From Geomobilibacter sp964432205 (GTDB lineage Bacteria; Desulfobacterota; Desulfuromonadia; Geobacterales; DSM-12255), in contig CAYSMK010000010.1 of the NCBI GenBank assembly GCA_964432205.1, positions 62,001 through 126,000 of the forward strand: 64,000 nt of DNA, read 5' to 3'. Below are positions 56,504 to 64,000 of this stretch, one piece after another; position 1 is the stretch's first letter; the number at the start of each line of letters is the position of its first letter. Below the pieces are notes generated by a model. That model had not been told where the DNA came from. It was given only the letters and a program-made list of their open reading frames with translations, and did not search any database. The translations under genes and the position numbers were made by a program.

Positions 56504-57607
56504 ATGGTTAATCTGCATCAGTTGCTAAAGGAACTTGTGGACCGGGGCGGTTCGGACCTGCATATCACCACCAACTCGCCGCCGCAGATCAGGATCGATG
56601 GCCAGTTGAAGCCGATGGACCTCCCGCCGCTCTCGGCGGTGGAGACGCGGCAGCTCTGCTACAGCGTCCTGACCGAGGCCCAGAAGCACAAGTTCGAAGA
56701 GGATAACGAGCTGGATCTCTCCTTCGGCGTGAAGGGGCTGTCCCGGTTCCGGGGCAATGTCTTTGTCCAGCGAGGGGCCGTGGCCGGCGTTTTCCGGGTT
56801 ATCCCCTACAAGATCCTCACCTTTGAGGAGTTGGGTCTTCCGCCGGTCGTCAGGGAGTTGACCGAGAAACCACGCGGGTTGATCCTGGTTACCGGGCCGA
56901 CCGGCAGCGGCAAGTCGACGACCCTGGCCTCCATGATCGACAAGATCAACACCGAACGGCACGATCATATCGTTACCATCGAGGACCCGATCGAGTATCT
57001 GCATCCCCACAAGGGGTGCCTGGTGAACCAGCGGGAGGTCGGTGCCGACACCAAGGGGTTCAAGAATGCCCTGCGGTACGTGCTCCGTCAGGACCCGGAC
57101 GTAGTGCTGATCGGCGAGCTCAGGGACCTGGAAACCATCGAGGCGGCTCTGACCCTGGCCGAGACCGGCCATCTCTGCTTCGCCACGCTTCATACCAACT
57201 CCTGTGCCCAGACCATCAACCGGATCATCGACGTGTTTCCCCCCTACCAACAGACTCAGATCAGGACCCAGCTCTCCTTTGTGCTGGAAGGAGTGATGTC
57301 ACAGGTCCTGATCCCCCGTCTGGGGCAGACGGGCAGGACGCTGGCGCTGGAGATCATGGTGCCTAACGCGGCAATCAGGAACCTGATCAGGGAGGACAAG
57401 ATCCATCAGATCTATTCCCAGATGCAGGTAGGGCAGGACAAGTTCGGGATGCAGACCATGAACCAGTCGCTCTACACCCTGTGTGCCCGCCGACTGATCT
57501 CACTTGACGATGCCATGGGACGTTCCTCGGACCCGGATGAGCTCAGGCAGATGATAGCCAATGGCCCGGCCGCTCAGCAACGGCGGCCAGCACCACCGGT
57601 CCGCTGA
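56504..57607 (+). CDS. pilT: type IV pilus retraction ATPase PilT
   Basis: Product of 367 aa. Walker A GPTGSGKSTTLASMID near residue 130, Asp box ITIEDPIEYLH, Walker B DPDVVLIGELRDLETIEAAL, His box (CFATLHTNSCAQTINRI) and the PilT-specific AIRNLIREDK motif. It drives pilus retraction and depolymerisation. Geobacters often have several pilT genes; this one is in the pil cluster, like pilT4 of G. sulfurreducens. Confidence 0.95.
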   Translation: MVNLHQLLKELVDRGGSDLHITTNSPPQIRIDGQLKPMDLPPLSAVETRQLCYSVLTEAQKHKFEEDNELDLSFGVKGLSRFRGNVFVQRGAVAGVFRVIPYKILTFEELGLPPVVRELTEKPRGLILVTGPTGSGKSTTLASMIDKINTERHDHIVTIEDPIEYLHPHKGCLVNQREVGADTKGFKNALRYVLRQDPDVVLIGELRDLETIEAALTLAETGHLCFATLHTNSCAQTINRIIDVFPPYQQTQIRTQLSFVLEGVMSQVLIPRLGQTGRTLALEIMVPNAAIRNLIREDKIHQIYSQMQVGQDKFGMQTMNQSLYTLCARRLISLDDAMGRSSDPDELRQMIANGPAAQQRRPAPPVR

Positions 57608-57674
57608 CGCACCATCTGTGCAGCGGGAGCACAGGTAAACCATATCTGGTTCAGAAGGTAGCTCGGGAGGGAAA

Positions 57675-58886
57675 ATGCCTAAGTTCAGCTGGGAAGCCAG
57701 AACAAAGACTGGGGCGGCGCAGAAAGGGGTCATGGAGGCCGACAACGCCGGAGCCGTGGAAACGCAGCTGAAGCGGTACGGTTTTACCGGCATCACGATC
57801 AAGGAGGAAAAGAAGGGGGGAGGGGCTTCCTTCAGCTTCGGCAAGAAGAAGGTGGATACCAAGGACCTGGTGGTATTCACCCGCCAGTTTGCCACCATGA
57901 TCGATTCCGGCCTTCCCCTGGTGCAGTGTCTCGACATCCTCTCCGGACAGCAGGAAAACAAGACCTTCAAAGAGTGCCTGCTGAAGGTCAAGGAATCGGT
58001 GGAGAGCGGCTCGACCTTTGCCGATGCCCTTTCCAAGCACCCGACCATCTTTGACCAGCTCTACGTAAACCTGATCGCGGCCGGTGAGGTGGGGGGTATC
58101 CTGGATACCATCCTGAACCGCCTTGCTGCCTACATCGAGAAGGCGATGAAACTGAAGAAGCAGGTGAAGGGAGCCATGGTCTACCCGGCCACCATCATGG
58201 CCATTGCGGTCATCGTGGTCGGCGTCATCCTGGTCTTTGTCATTCCGACCTTTGCCAAGATGTTTGCCGACTTCGGCGGCGAGCTCCCGGCGCCGACCAA
58301 GTTCGTCATCGCCCTGAGCAACTTCCTCAAGAAGTATATTTTGGTGATCATCGGTATCTTCTATGGGATCTCCTATGTCATCAAGAAGTACTATGCAACA
58401 ACCGATGGCCAGCGAAAGATCGACCGCATCCTCCTGCGCGCCCCCATTGTCGGTATCCTGATCCGCAAGGTGGCAGTGGCCAAGTTCACCCGGACGCTGG
58501 GCACCATGATATCGAGCGGCGTGCCGATCATGGACGGCCTGGAGATCGTTGCCAAGACGGCCGGGAACAAGATCGTCGAAGAGGCGATCTACAAGGTTCG
58601 TCAGGCCATTTCCGAAGGTAAGACCATTGCCGATCCGCTGGCGGAGAGCGGCGTGTTTCCGGCCATGGTGGTGCAGATGATCGCGGTTGGCGAGGCGACA
58701 GGGGCCATGGACACCATGTTGAACAAGATCGCCGACTTCTACGATGACGAGGTGGATGATGCGGTCTCAAACCTCACCTCCATGATGGAGCCGCTCCTGA
58801 TGGTCTTTCTCGGGACGACGGTCGGTGGTCTCGTTATCGCCATGTATCTTCCGATCTTCAAGCTTGCGGGGGCCGTCGGCGGTTAA
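57675..58886 (+). CDS. pilC: type IV pilus inner-membrane platform protein PilC
   Basis: Product of 403 aa, the usual length, preceded by GGGAGG. Two homologous GspF domains: FTRQFATMIDSGLPLVQCLD and FTRTLGTMISSGVPIMDGLE, each with helices after it (AIAVIVVGVILVFVIPTF; LMVFLGTTVGGLVIAMYLP). It links the PilB/PilT motors to pilin assembly. It overlaps pilS by one base (TAATG). Confidence 0.95.
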   Translation: MPKFSWEARTKTGAAQKGVMEADNAGAVETQLKRYGFTGITIKEEKKGGGASFSFGKKKVDTKDLVVFTRQFATMIDSGLPLVQCLDILSGQQENKTFKECLLKVKESVESGSTFADALSKHPTIFDQLYVNLIAAGEVGGILDTILNRLAAYIEKAMKLKKQVKGAMVYPATIMAIAVIVVGVILVFVIPTFAKMFADFGGELPAPTKFVIALSNFLKKYILVIIGIFYGISYVIKKYYATTDGQRKIDRILLRAPIVGILIRKVAVAKFTRTLGTMISSGVPIMDGLEIVAKTAGNKIVEEAIYKVRQAISEGKTIADPLAESGVFPAMVVQMIAVGEATGAMDTMLNKIADFYDDEVDDAVSNLTSMMEPLLMVFLGTTVGGLVIAMYLPIFKLAGAVGG

Positions 58887-60526
58887 TGCCCGACCGCAAA
58901 CGCCTCGCATGGTTCATTCTGGCCAGGCTGGTGGTGGTGGGGCTGGTGCTCGCCTCCATCAGCCTGCTCCAGGCCGGTGAACCCGACTTCGTCGGTTACC
59001 CGGGCGGCTTCAGAAGGCTGATTACCGCCACCTGCCTCTTCTCGCTGGTCTCACTGGTCACGCTCCGCCTCTCGGCACGAATCAATACGACTCTGGCTTA
59101 TCTCCAGATCATCTGGGACCTGCTGTTCATCACGCTCCTGATCCTTTTGACCGGCGGTACCGCTTCTTCCTACCCGTTTCTCTACCTCCTCGTCATCATC
59201 AGTGCCGGCTTTCTGCTGGCCAGGCGGGAAGCCTTCTACACCGCCTGTCTCTGCGGCATTCTGTACGGTGCGATAGTTGACCTCCAGTTCTACGGCCGGC
59301 TGGCCCAGTTCGGTCTCAGCCCGGTCCCGGCCCAGCAGTTGGGTGCACGGCAGCTCTTGGTGACGATCTTCATCAATGTCCTGGCATTCACGCTGACCGC
59401 CGTGCTGACCGGCATCCTCGCCGAACGGGCGCGCAGGAGCGAGAGCGCCCTGCAGGAGAGGGAGATCGACTATGCCGAACTGGAACATCTCAACAGCACC
59501 ATCGTCTCCAACCTGGAGAGCGGTCTCCTTACCGTCAATATCCAGGGCCGAATCAGGGTGTTCAACAGCTATGCCGCGAAACTGACCGGAGTTTCCCAGG
59601 AAGAGGCGTATGATCGGCCGTTGACCGAGGTAATACCGGCATTTCTCCCGTATATGGGGCTCAGCAACCGGTTTCAGCGTGAGGAGATCGAGCACCTGAC
59701 CCGCAACGGGGAACGGAAGATCTTCGGCTTCAAGTCCGTGCCGTTTACCGATAACGAGGGGAATCGCCTGGGGGTGATCATCGATTTCCAGGACCTGACC
59801 AGGCTGAAGGAGATGGAGTCGGAACTGAAGCGCGCGGACCGCCTGGCAGCCATTGGCGGCATGGCGGCACGGCTGGCGCACGAAATCCGCAATCCGCTGG
59901 CCTCCATCAGCGGTTCCGTCCAACTCATTGCCCAGGGTGAGGAGGTCGCGGAGCAGGATCGCGCGTTACTGGAGATCGTGCTCAGGGAAACCGACCGGCT
60001 GAACGGACTGATCAGTGAGTTTCTTTCCTATGCCCGGCCGTCGGCACCGGTTGCTGTCCCGCTGAACCTGGCCGACCTGGTGACCAGCCTGATGGCACTT
60101 CTTTCCATGGACCAGCGGTTTGCCGGGGTTGAGGTCCGGAAAGGGATACCGGCCGATATGATGGTAACCGCTGACCCGGGCCAACTGGAGCAGGTGCTCT
60201 GGAACCTGCTGGTGAATGCGGCCGAGGCCATGGACGGCAGAGGCTACATCGATATCAGTGCCTGCGGGTCGCTCCCCTATCCGGAACTGGGACTGAGCCC
60301 GGCCACGCGCATCACGGTCCGCGACAGCGGCAGCGGTATGACCGAAGAGGAGCGGAGGCTGATCTTCGAGCCGTTTTTCACGACCAAATCCGGGGGAACC
60401 GGCCTGGGGCTGGCGACCGTGTACCGGATCATCGAGGCCCATGGCGGACGTATCCTGGTGGAGAGCAGCAAGGGAGAGGGGACCAGCTTCACCATTCTCC
60501 TCCCCGAACTGCCTCCAGATGACTGA
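58886..60526 (+). CDS. pilS: sensor histidine kinase PilS
   Basis: Product of 546 aa, coupled to pilC by TAATG. Six N-terminal helices (to about 180), a PAS domain (LEHLNSTIVSNLESGLLTVN and on), a HisKA domain with LAHEIRNPLASI (His about 332) and HATPase with NLLVNAAEAMDG, DSGSGM and GGTGLGLATVYRI. It senses pilin level or membrane state and phosphorylates PilR. Confidence 0.94.
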   Translation: MPDRKRLAWFILARLVVVGLVLASISLLQAGEPDFVGYPGGFRRLITATCLFSLVSLVTLRLSARINTTLAYLQIIWDLLFITLLILLTGGTASSYPFLYLLVIISAGFLLARREAFYTACLCGILYGAIVDLQFYGRLAQFGLSPVPAQQLGARQLLVTIFINVLAFTLTAVLTGILAERARRSESALQEREIDYAELEHLNSTIVSNLESGLLTVNIQGRIRVFNSYAAKLTGVSQEEAYDRPLTEVIPAFLPYMGLSNRFQREEIEHLTRNGERKIFGFKSVPFTDNEGNRLGVIIDFQDLTRLKEMESELKRADRLAAIGGMAARLAHEIRNPLASISGSVQLIAQGEEVAEQDRALLEIVLRETDRLNGLISEFLSYARPSAPVAVPLNLADLVTSLMALLSMDQRFAGVEVRKGIPADMMVTADPGQLEQVLWNLLVNAAEAMDGRGYIDISACGSLPYPELGLSPATRITVRDSGSGMTEEERRLIFEPFFTTKSGGTGLGLATVYRIIEAHGGRILVESSKGEGTSFTILLPELPPDD

Positions 60527-60579
60527 TTCAACCAACCTGCGACAATAGTTTTCCCATGTCAGACCTGAAGGTGAACCCA

Positions 60580-61956
60580 ATGAGCGCACAGATCCTGGTG
60601 GTGGATGACGAACTGAGCATGCGGGAGTTTCTCTCGATCCTCCTGCAGCGTGAAGGGTATGAAACAACCTTGGCCGAGAATGCCGAGGCTGCCCTGACCA
60701 TGCTCGCTTCCGGCAGTTTCGATCTGGTCGTGTCGGACGTGAACATGCCGGGGTTGAACGGCATCGCGCTCCTGGAGCGGATCAGGCTGATATCCCCGGA
60801 GACCGAGGTGTTGCTGGTGACCGCCTACTCCACGGCTGCCCAGGCGGTGGAGGCGATGAAGCTCGGCGCCTACGATTACATCGCCAAACCGTTCAAGGTG
60901 GAAGAGATCAAGGTCCTGGTCAGAAACGCCCTGGCAAAACGGGCGCTGCAGCAGGAGAACACGCGGCTTAAGAAAGAGGTGGCCGACCGGTTCAGCTTCG
61001 GCGGCCTGGTTGGGAAGAGCGGTGTGATGCGCGATGTCTGCACCCTGATCGAAAAGGTGGCCGCCAGTACGGCCAATGTGCTGATTTTTGGCGAGAGCGG
61101 GACCGGCAAGGAACTGGTCGCCCGGGCGATCCATTTCAACGGTCCGCGGCGTGGGCGGCCGTTCGTGGCGGTCAACTGCGGGGCGATTCCCGAGACCCTC
61201 ATGGAGAGCGAGCTGTTCGGCCACCGGAAGGGGGCATTTACCGGCGCCATTGCCGATCATGCCGGGCTGTTCGAGCAGGCCGACAACGGCACCCTGTTCC
61301 TGGACGAGATCGGCGAGCTTCCGATCCAGCTGCAGGCCAAGCTCCTGCGGGTCATCCAGGACCGGGACGTGCGCCGGATCGGCGGGACCGAGGCGAGGAA
61401 GGTCGATGTCAGGATCGTGGCCGCCACCAACCGTGACCTGGAAGGAGATGTCCGCCAGGGACTGTTCCGGGAGGACCTCTTTTACCGGCTCAACGTGGTG
61501 CAGGTGTCCATCCCGCCGCTGAGGGAGCGGCCGGAGGACATTCCTCTCCTCGTGGAGCACTTCTCCCGCAAGCATACCCAGCTCCCCCCGGGCGGGGAGT
61601 GCATTACGCCGGAGGCCCTGAAGCTGCTCATGGCCTATCCGTTCCCGGGGAACGTGCGGGAGCTGGAGAACCTGGTGGAGCGGGCCGTGGCGCTGGGGGA
61701 CAGGATCATCACCAGTGATTCCCTTCCCCCCCAGGTCGTACGGCCGCAGCCGGCCCAGGCCTGTGGCGAACTGAACGATCTTCCCGCCGGCGGCATGGAT
61801 CTGGAGCGGTTTCTTGACGGGATAGAGAAGCAGTTTCTCCTTCAGGCCCTGGAGCGGGCCGGCGGGGTGAAGAAGAAGGCGGCCGCCCTGCTCGGGCTCA
61901 CCTTCCGCTCCTTCCGCTACCGCCTGGCCAAGTTCGGCATGGACGACGAGCAGTGA
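60580..61956 (+). CDS. pilR: sigma-54-dependent response regulator PilR
   Basis: Start at ATG 60580 (AAGGTG upstream) preferred over 60556. The 458-aa product has a receiver domain (ILVVDDELSMREFL, phospho-Asp in VVSDVNMPG), an AAA+ domain (Walker A GESGTGKELVARAIH near 170, sigma-54-contacting KGAFTGAI near 218, DNGTLFLDEIGELP) and a Fis-type HTH (GVKKKAALLG-like, KKKAAALLGLTFRSFRYRL). It activates sigma-54 promoters such as that of the pilin gene. No pilA follows it here. Confidence 0.95.
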   Translation: MSAQILVVDDELSMREFLSILLQREGYETTLAENAEAALTMLASGSFDLVVSDVNMPGLNGIALLERIRLISPETEVLLVTAYSTAAQAVEAMKLGAYDYIAKPFKVEEIKVLVRNALAKRALQQENTRLKKEVADRFSFGGLVGKSGVMRDVCTLIEKVAASTANVLIFGESGTGKELVARAIHFNGPRRGRPFVAVNCGAIPETLMESELFGHRKGAFTGAIADHAGLFEQADNGTLFLDEIGELPIQLQAKLLRVIQDRDVRRIGGTEARKVDVRIVAATNRDLEGDVRQGLFREDLFYRLNVVQVSIPPLRERPEDIPLLVEHFSRKHTQLPPGGECITPEALKLLMAYPFPGNVRELENLVERAVALGDRIITSDSLPPQVVRPQPAQACGELNDLPAGGMDLERFLDGIEKQFLLQALERAGGVKKKAAALLGLTFRSFRYRLAKFGMDDEQ

Positions 61957-62152
61957 GTCCGGTTGCGACCTATTCTGTCGCCCATTCGTGGTAACCTTTC
62001 CCTATCCGTTGCGACAGAGGAAGAACCGGAAAATCTCCCGATGCCCCCCTCCAGCGCACTCCTCCCTTCTTTTGTTCGTCATCACCTGCGCCGGCAGGAA
62101 TGGTTGATGTGGTGGATCATAAGTGATACACTTTGTGGCGAGGAGGTGTGCC
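61957..62152. other. gap between pilR and the toxin-antitoxin pair
   Basis: About 196 nt without a gene; in particular no pilin leader sequence was seen. No clear terminator. AGGAGGT at about 62141-62147 is the ribosome binding site of the antitoxin gene. Confidence 0.5.
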
Positions 62153-62380
62153 ATGCCCGCAAAAAACCCGAGAATAAACGTTGTGCTTGAAAAGCCCCTG
62201 TACAACGCCGTGCACGATCTGGCAGAAGACGAAGGGCTTTCCATGTCGATGCTGATGCGGGACCTAGTCAGGGAAGCCCTCGAACTCCGTGAGGACAGGG
62301 CTCTGGCTGCTTTTGCCGCGGAACGGGAGAAAGGATTCGACCGTCGCACGGCCCTCAGCCACGATGACGTCTGGGGGTAG
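62153..62380 (+). CDS. ribbon-helix-helix antitoxin (RelB-like)
   Basis: Start at ATG 62153, 6 nt after AGGAGGT. The 75-aa product has a ribbon-helix-helix type N-terminus (RINVVLEKPLYNAVHDLAE, EGLSMSMLMRDLVREAL) and an acidic tail ending LSHDDVWG, typical of antitoxins whose C-terminus wraps the toxin. It should neutralise the next protein and repress the operon. Confidence 0.83.
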   Translation: MPAKNPRINVVLEKPLYNAVHDLAEDEGLSMSMLMRDLVREALELREDRALAAFAAEREKGFDRRTALSHDDVWG

Positions 62381-62381
62381 C

Positions 62382-62657
62382 ATGCCTTTCCCGGTTATCT
62401 ACCATCCTGACGTGAAGAAACAGGATATTCCGAAACTGAGTGGCGATGTCCGTGACCGGATCAGGAAGGCGATAGAGACACGCCTCATGATCGCTCCCCA
62501 CGACTATGGCGAACCCCTGCGCAAGACCCTCAAGGGATACTGGAAGATGAGGGTCGGGGACTACCGGGTTGTCTTTCGCGTCGATGGAGAAGATATCCTC
62601 GTCCTCGGCATCTGTCACCGCAAGGATGTCTACCCTCTGATGGAGAAGAGGCACTAA
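62382..62657 (+). CDS. RelE/ParE-family toxin
   Basis: Start at ATG 62382, one base after the antitoxin stop. The 91-aa product has the RelE fold signature: YHPDVKKQDIPKLSGDVRDR, PLRKTLKGYWKMRVGDYRVV and the C-terminal GICHRKDVYPLMEKR. The central Arg of VGDYRVVFRV and the late basic residues fit an mRNA interferase. recC follows 6 nt later. Confidence 0.86.
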   Translation: MPFPVIYHPDVKKQDIPKLSGDVRDRIRKAIETRLMIAPHDYGEPLRKTLKGYWKMRVGDYRVVFRVDGEDILVLGICHRKDVYPLMEKRH

Positions 62658-62663
62658 CGTACC

Positions 62664-64000
62664 ATGTCCCTGACCATCATCTCCAGTAACCGGATGGAGT
62701 CGCTTGTCGACTCCCTGGCCGCGACCGTGGCCCGTCCCCTGGCGTCGCCGCTCGTGCCCGAGACCATCGTGGTCCAGAGCGCCGGCATGGAGCGGTGGCT
62801 GGCCATGGAGCTTGCCAGACGCTTCGGGGTCTGGGCCAATGGCGATTACCCGTTTCCCAACGCCTTTGTCTGGCGGCTCTTTCGGGACATCCTCGGCAAT
62901 ATCCCCGACGAGTCCCCCTTTTCTCCCGATCTCCTGACCTGGCGCCTGATGGACCTGCTCCCGTCTCTGGCCGGCCGCGCCGGTTTCGAGCCGATCGCCG
63001 CCTACCTGGCCAACGACCGGGGCGGGCTGAAGCTCTTCCAACTGGCGGAGCAGATCGCCGACACCTTCGACCAGTACACCCTGTTCCGCCCCGAGATGCT
63101 CGCTGCCTGGGAAGCGGGGAAGGGGAGCGACTGGCAGCCGCTCCTCTGGCGCGAACTGGTAACGGCCTGTGGCAGCGAGCACCGCGGCCGCCTCCTGGAC
63201 CGCTTTCGGCAGACCCTGGCGAGCCGAGGCTTCATTGGCGCCAGCATACCGGCACGGGTTTCGGTCTTCGGGGTCTCCTACCTGCCGCCGTTTCACCTGG
63301 AATTCCTGGTGCAGCTCAGCCGCCATACCGACATCCGGCTCTTCGTCCTCTCCCCCTGCCGGGAGTACTGGGCCGACATCGTTTCAAGGCGGCAGCTGGC
63401 AAAGGCCTCGAACGCGGAGCAGGGGGAGCCGTTCGAGGGGAACCCGCTCCTTGCCTCCCTCGGCCGGCTCGGCCGCGACTTCTCCGACCTGATCCTCTCC
63501 CACGACCAGGCGCAACTGGTCACCAGCGAGGCCTACCGGGAACCGGCCGGCGGATCGCTCTTGCAGGCCGTGCAGCGGGACATCCTCCAGCTCCGTGACC
63601 CGGCAGTGGAGGAGCCGGGCCGGTTTTCGGCCGACGCCGCCGGGATGCAGATCCTCTCCTGCCACTCCCCCATGCGGGAGGTCGAGGTCCTCCACGACCA
63701 TCTTCTCGCCCTCCTTAACAACGATCCGACCCTCACCCCCCGGGACATCCTGGTGATGACCCCGGACATCGAGGCCTATGCCCCCTATGTCGCGGCCGTC
63801 TTCGATGGGGTCCAGGAGCCGGCCAGGCGGGTGCCGTACTCCGTCGCGGACCGGAGCATCCGCTGCCAGGGGCATCTGGCCGAGGCCGTGATGGCGGTCC
63901 TCGACCTGGTCGGGAGCCGGTTCGGCGTGACCAGGGTCTTCGACCTGCTCTCCCTCCCCGCCGTGCACCAGCGGTTCGGCATCGCCAGGGACGACCTGGA
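62664..64000 (+). CDS. recC: exodeoxyribonuclease V gamma subunit RecC, 5' part
   Basis: The frame is open from ATG 62664 to the end of the window (445 codons), so the gene is cut by the window edge; the whole protein is usually about 1100 aa. The N-terminus SLTIISSNRMESLVDSLAA, PETIVVQSAGMERWLAMELA and FPFPNAFVWRLFRDIL-like (YPFPNAFVWRLF) sequence is the RecC signature, followed by FGVSYLPPFHLEFLVQLSRH and LSCHSPMREVEVLHDHLL. It forms the RecBCD helicase-nuclease for double-strand break repair and Chi recognition; recB and recD would lie beyond the window. Confidence 0.92.
   Translation, partial: MSLTIISSNRMESLVDSLAATVARPLASPLVPETIVVQSAGMERWLAMELARRFGVWANGDYPFPNAFVWRLFRDILGNIPDESPFSPDLLTWRLMDLLPSLAGRAGFEPIAAYLANDRGGLKLFQLAEQIADTFDQYTLFRPEMLAAWEAGKGSDWQPLLWRELVTACGSEHRGRLLDRFRQTLASRGFIGASIPARVSVFGVSYLPPFHLEFLVQLSRHTDIRLFVLSPCREYWADIVSRRQLAKASNAEQGEPFEGNPLLASLGRLGRDFSDLILSHDQAQLVTSEAYREPAGGSLLQAVQRDILQLRDPAVEEPGRFSADAAGMQILSCHSPMREVEVLHDHLLALLNNDPTLTPRDILVMTPDIEAYAPYVAAVFDGVQEPARRVPYSVADRSIRCQGHLAEAVMAVLDLVGSRFGVTRVFDLLSLPAVHQRFGIARDDL

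Overview
The window looks like a chromosomal segment of a Geobacteraceae member (Geobacter, Geotalea or Citrifermentans type), a Gram-negative, anaerobic, high-GC deltaproteobacterium. The evidence is the combination of a ferredoxin-dependent 2-oxoglutarate oxidoreductase operon (korDABC), the pilB-pilT-pilC-pilS-pilR cluster, a glnB-glnA pair with a sigma-54-like promoter, a DHH-CBS-nucleotidyltransferase fusion, an M50-trpS-scpA-scpB cluster and several very large secreted proteins. Genus and species cannot be fixed from the sequence alone.

Layout. 1-15.9 kb is an accessory, surface-oriented region. It holds a secreted transglutaminase-like protein whose 3' end turns AT-rich, an AT-rich small membrane protein, two decayed gene fragments, a large zinc-ribbon/beta-propeller membrane protein and a giant (about 2900 aa) multidomain secreted protein, closed by a strong two-way terminator. 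15.96-16.37 kb has no credible gene but has the signs of a strongly transcribed structured RNA on the minus strand: consensus promoter, boxA, several hairpins and a terminator. 16.4-19.25 kb (minus) is a magnesium locus: promoter, M-box riboswitch, a soluble MgtE-type regulatory protein and an NRAMP-related transporter. 19.3-22.2 kb is korDABC, followed by tRNA-Glu(TTC).

22.4-28.5 kb carries polysaccharide export genes (SLBB outer-membrane protein, Wzz-like protein), then VanZ, PAP2 and HAD phosphatase genes. 28.6-33 kb has hrpB, a LytM peptidase and a panE-like gene. 33.1-35.06 kb is glnBA. 35.1-39.1 kb is a housekeeping run (M50 protease, trpS, scpA, scpB, Memo-like). 39.1-47.1 kb has a chemoreceptor, the tRNA nucleotidyltransferase fusion, a small secreted protein and a soluble lytic transglycosylase. 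47.3-54.5 kb has rnr, tatC, ribF and two polytopic membrane proteins. 54.7-62 kb is pilBTCSR. The window ends with a relBE-type toxin-antitoxin pair and the 5' part of recC.

A pattern that gene calling does not explain runs through the middle: at least seven gaps between co-directional genes are filled by a short tandem repeat (unit mostly 7 nt, sometimes 6 or 8) and an inverted array of a similar unit, so that each can fold into a long hairpin ending just before the next ribosome binding site. The unit sequence differs from gap to gap but the architecture is the same. This, the candidate boxA-led RNA at 16 kb, the M-box/MgtE-regulator/NRAMP operon and the possible polymorphic-toxin locus at the left end are the items most worth checking.
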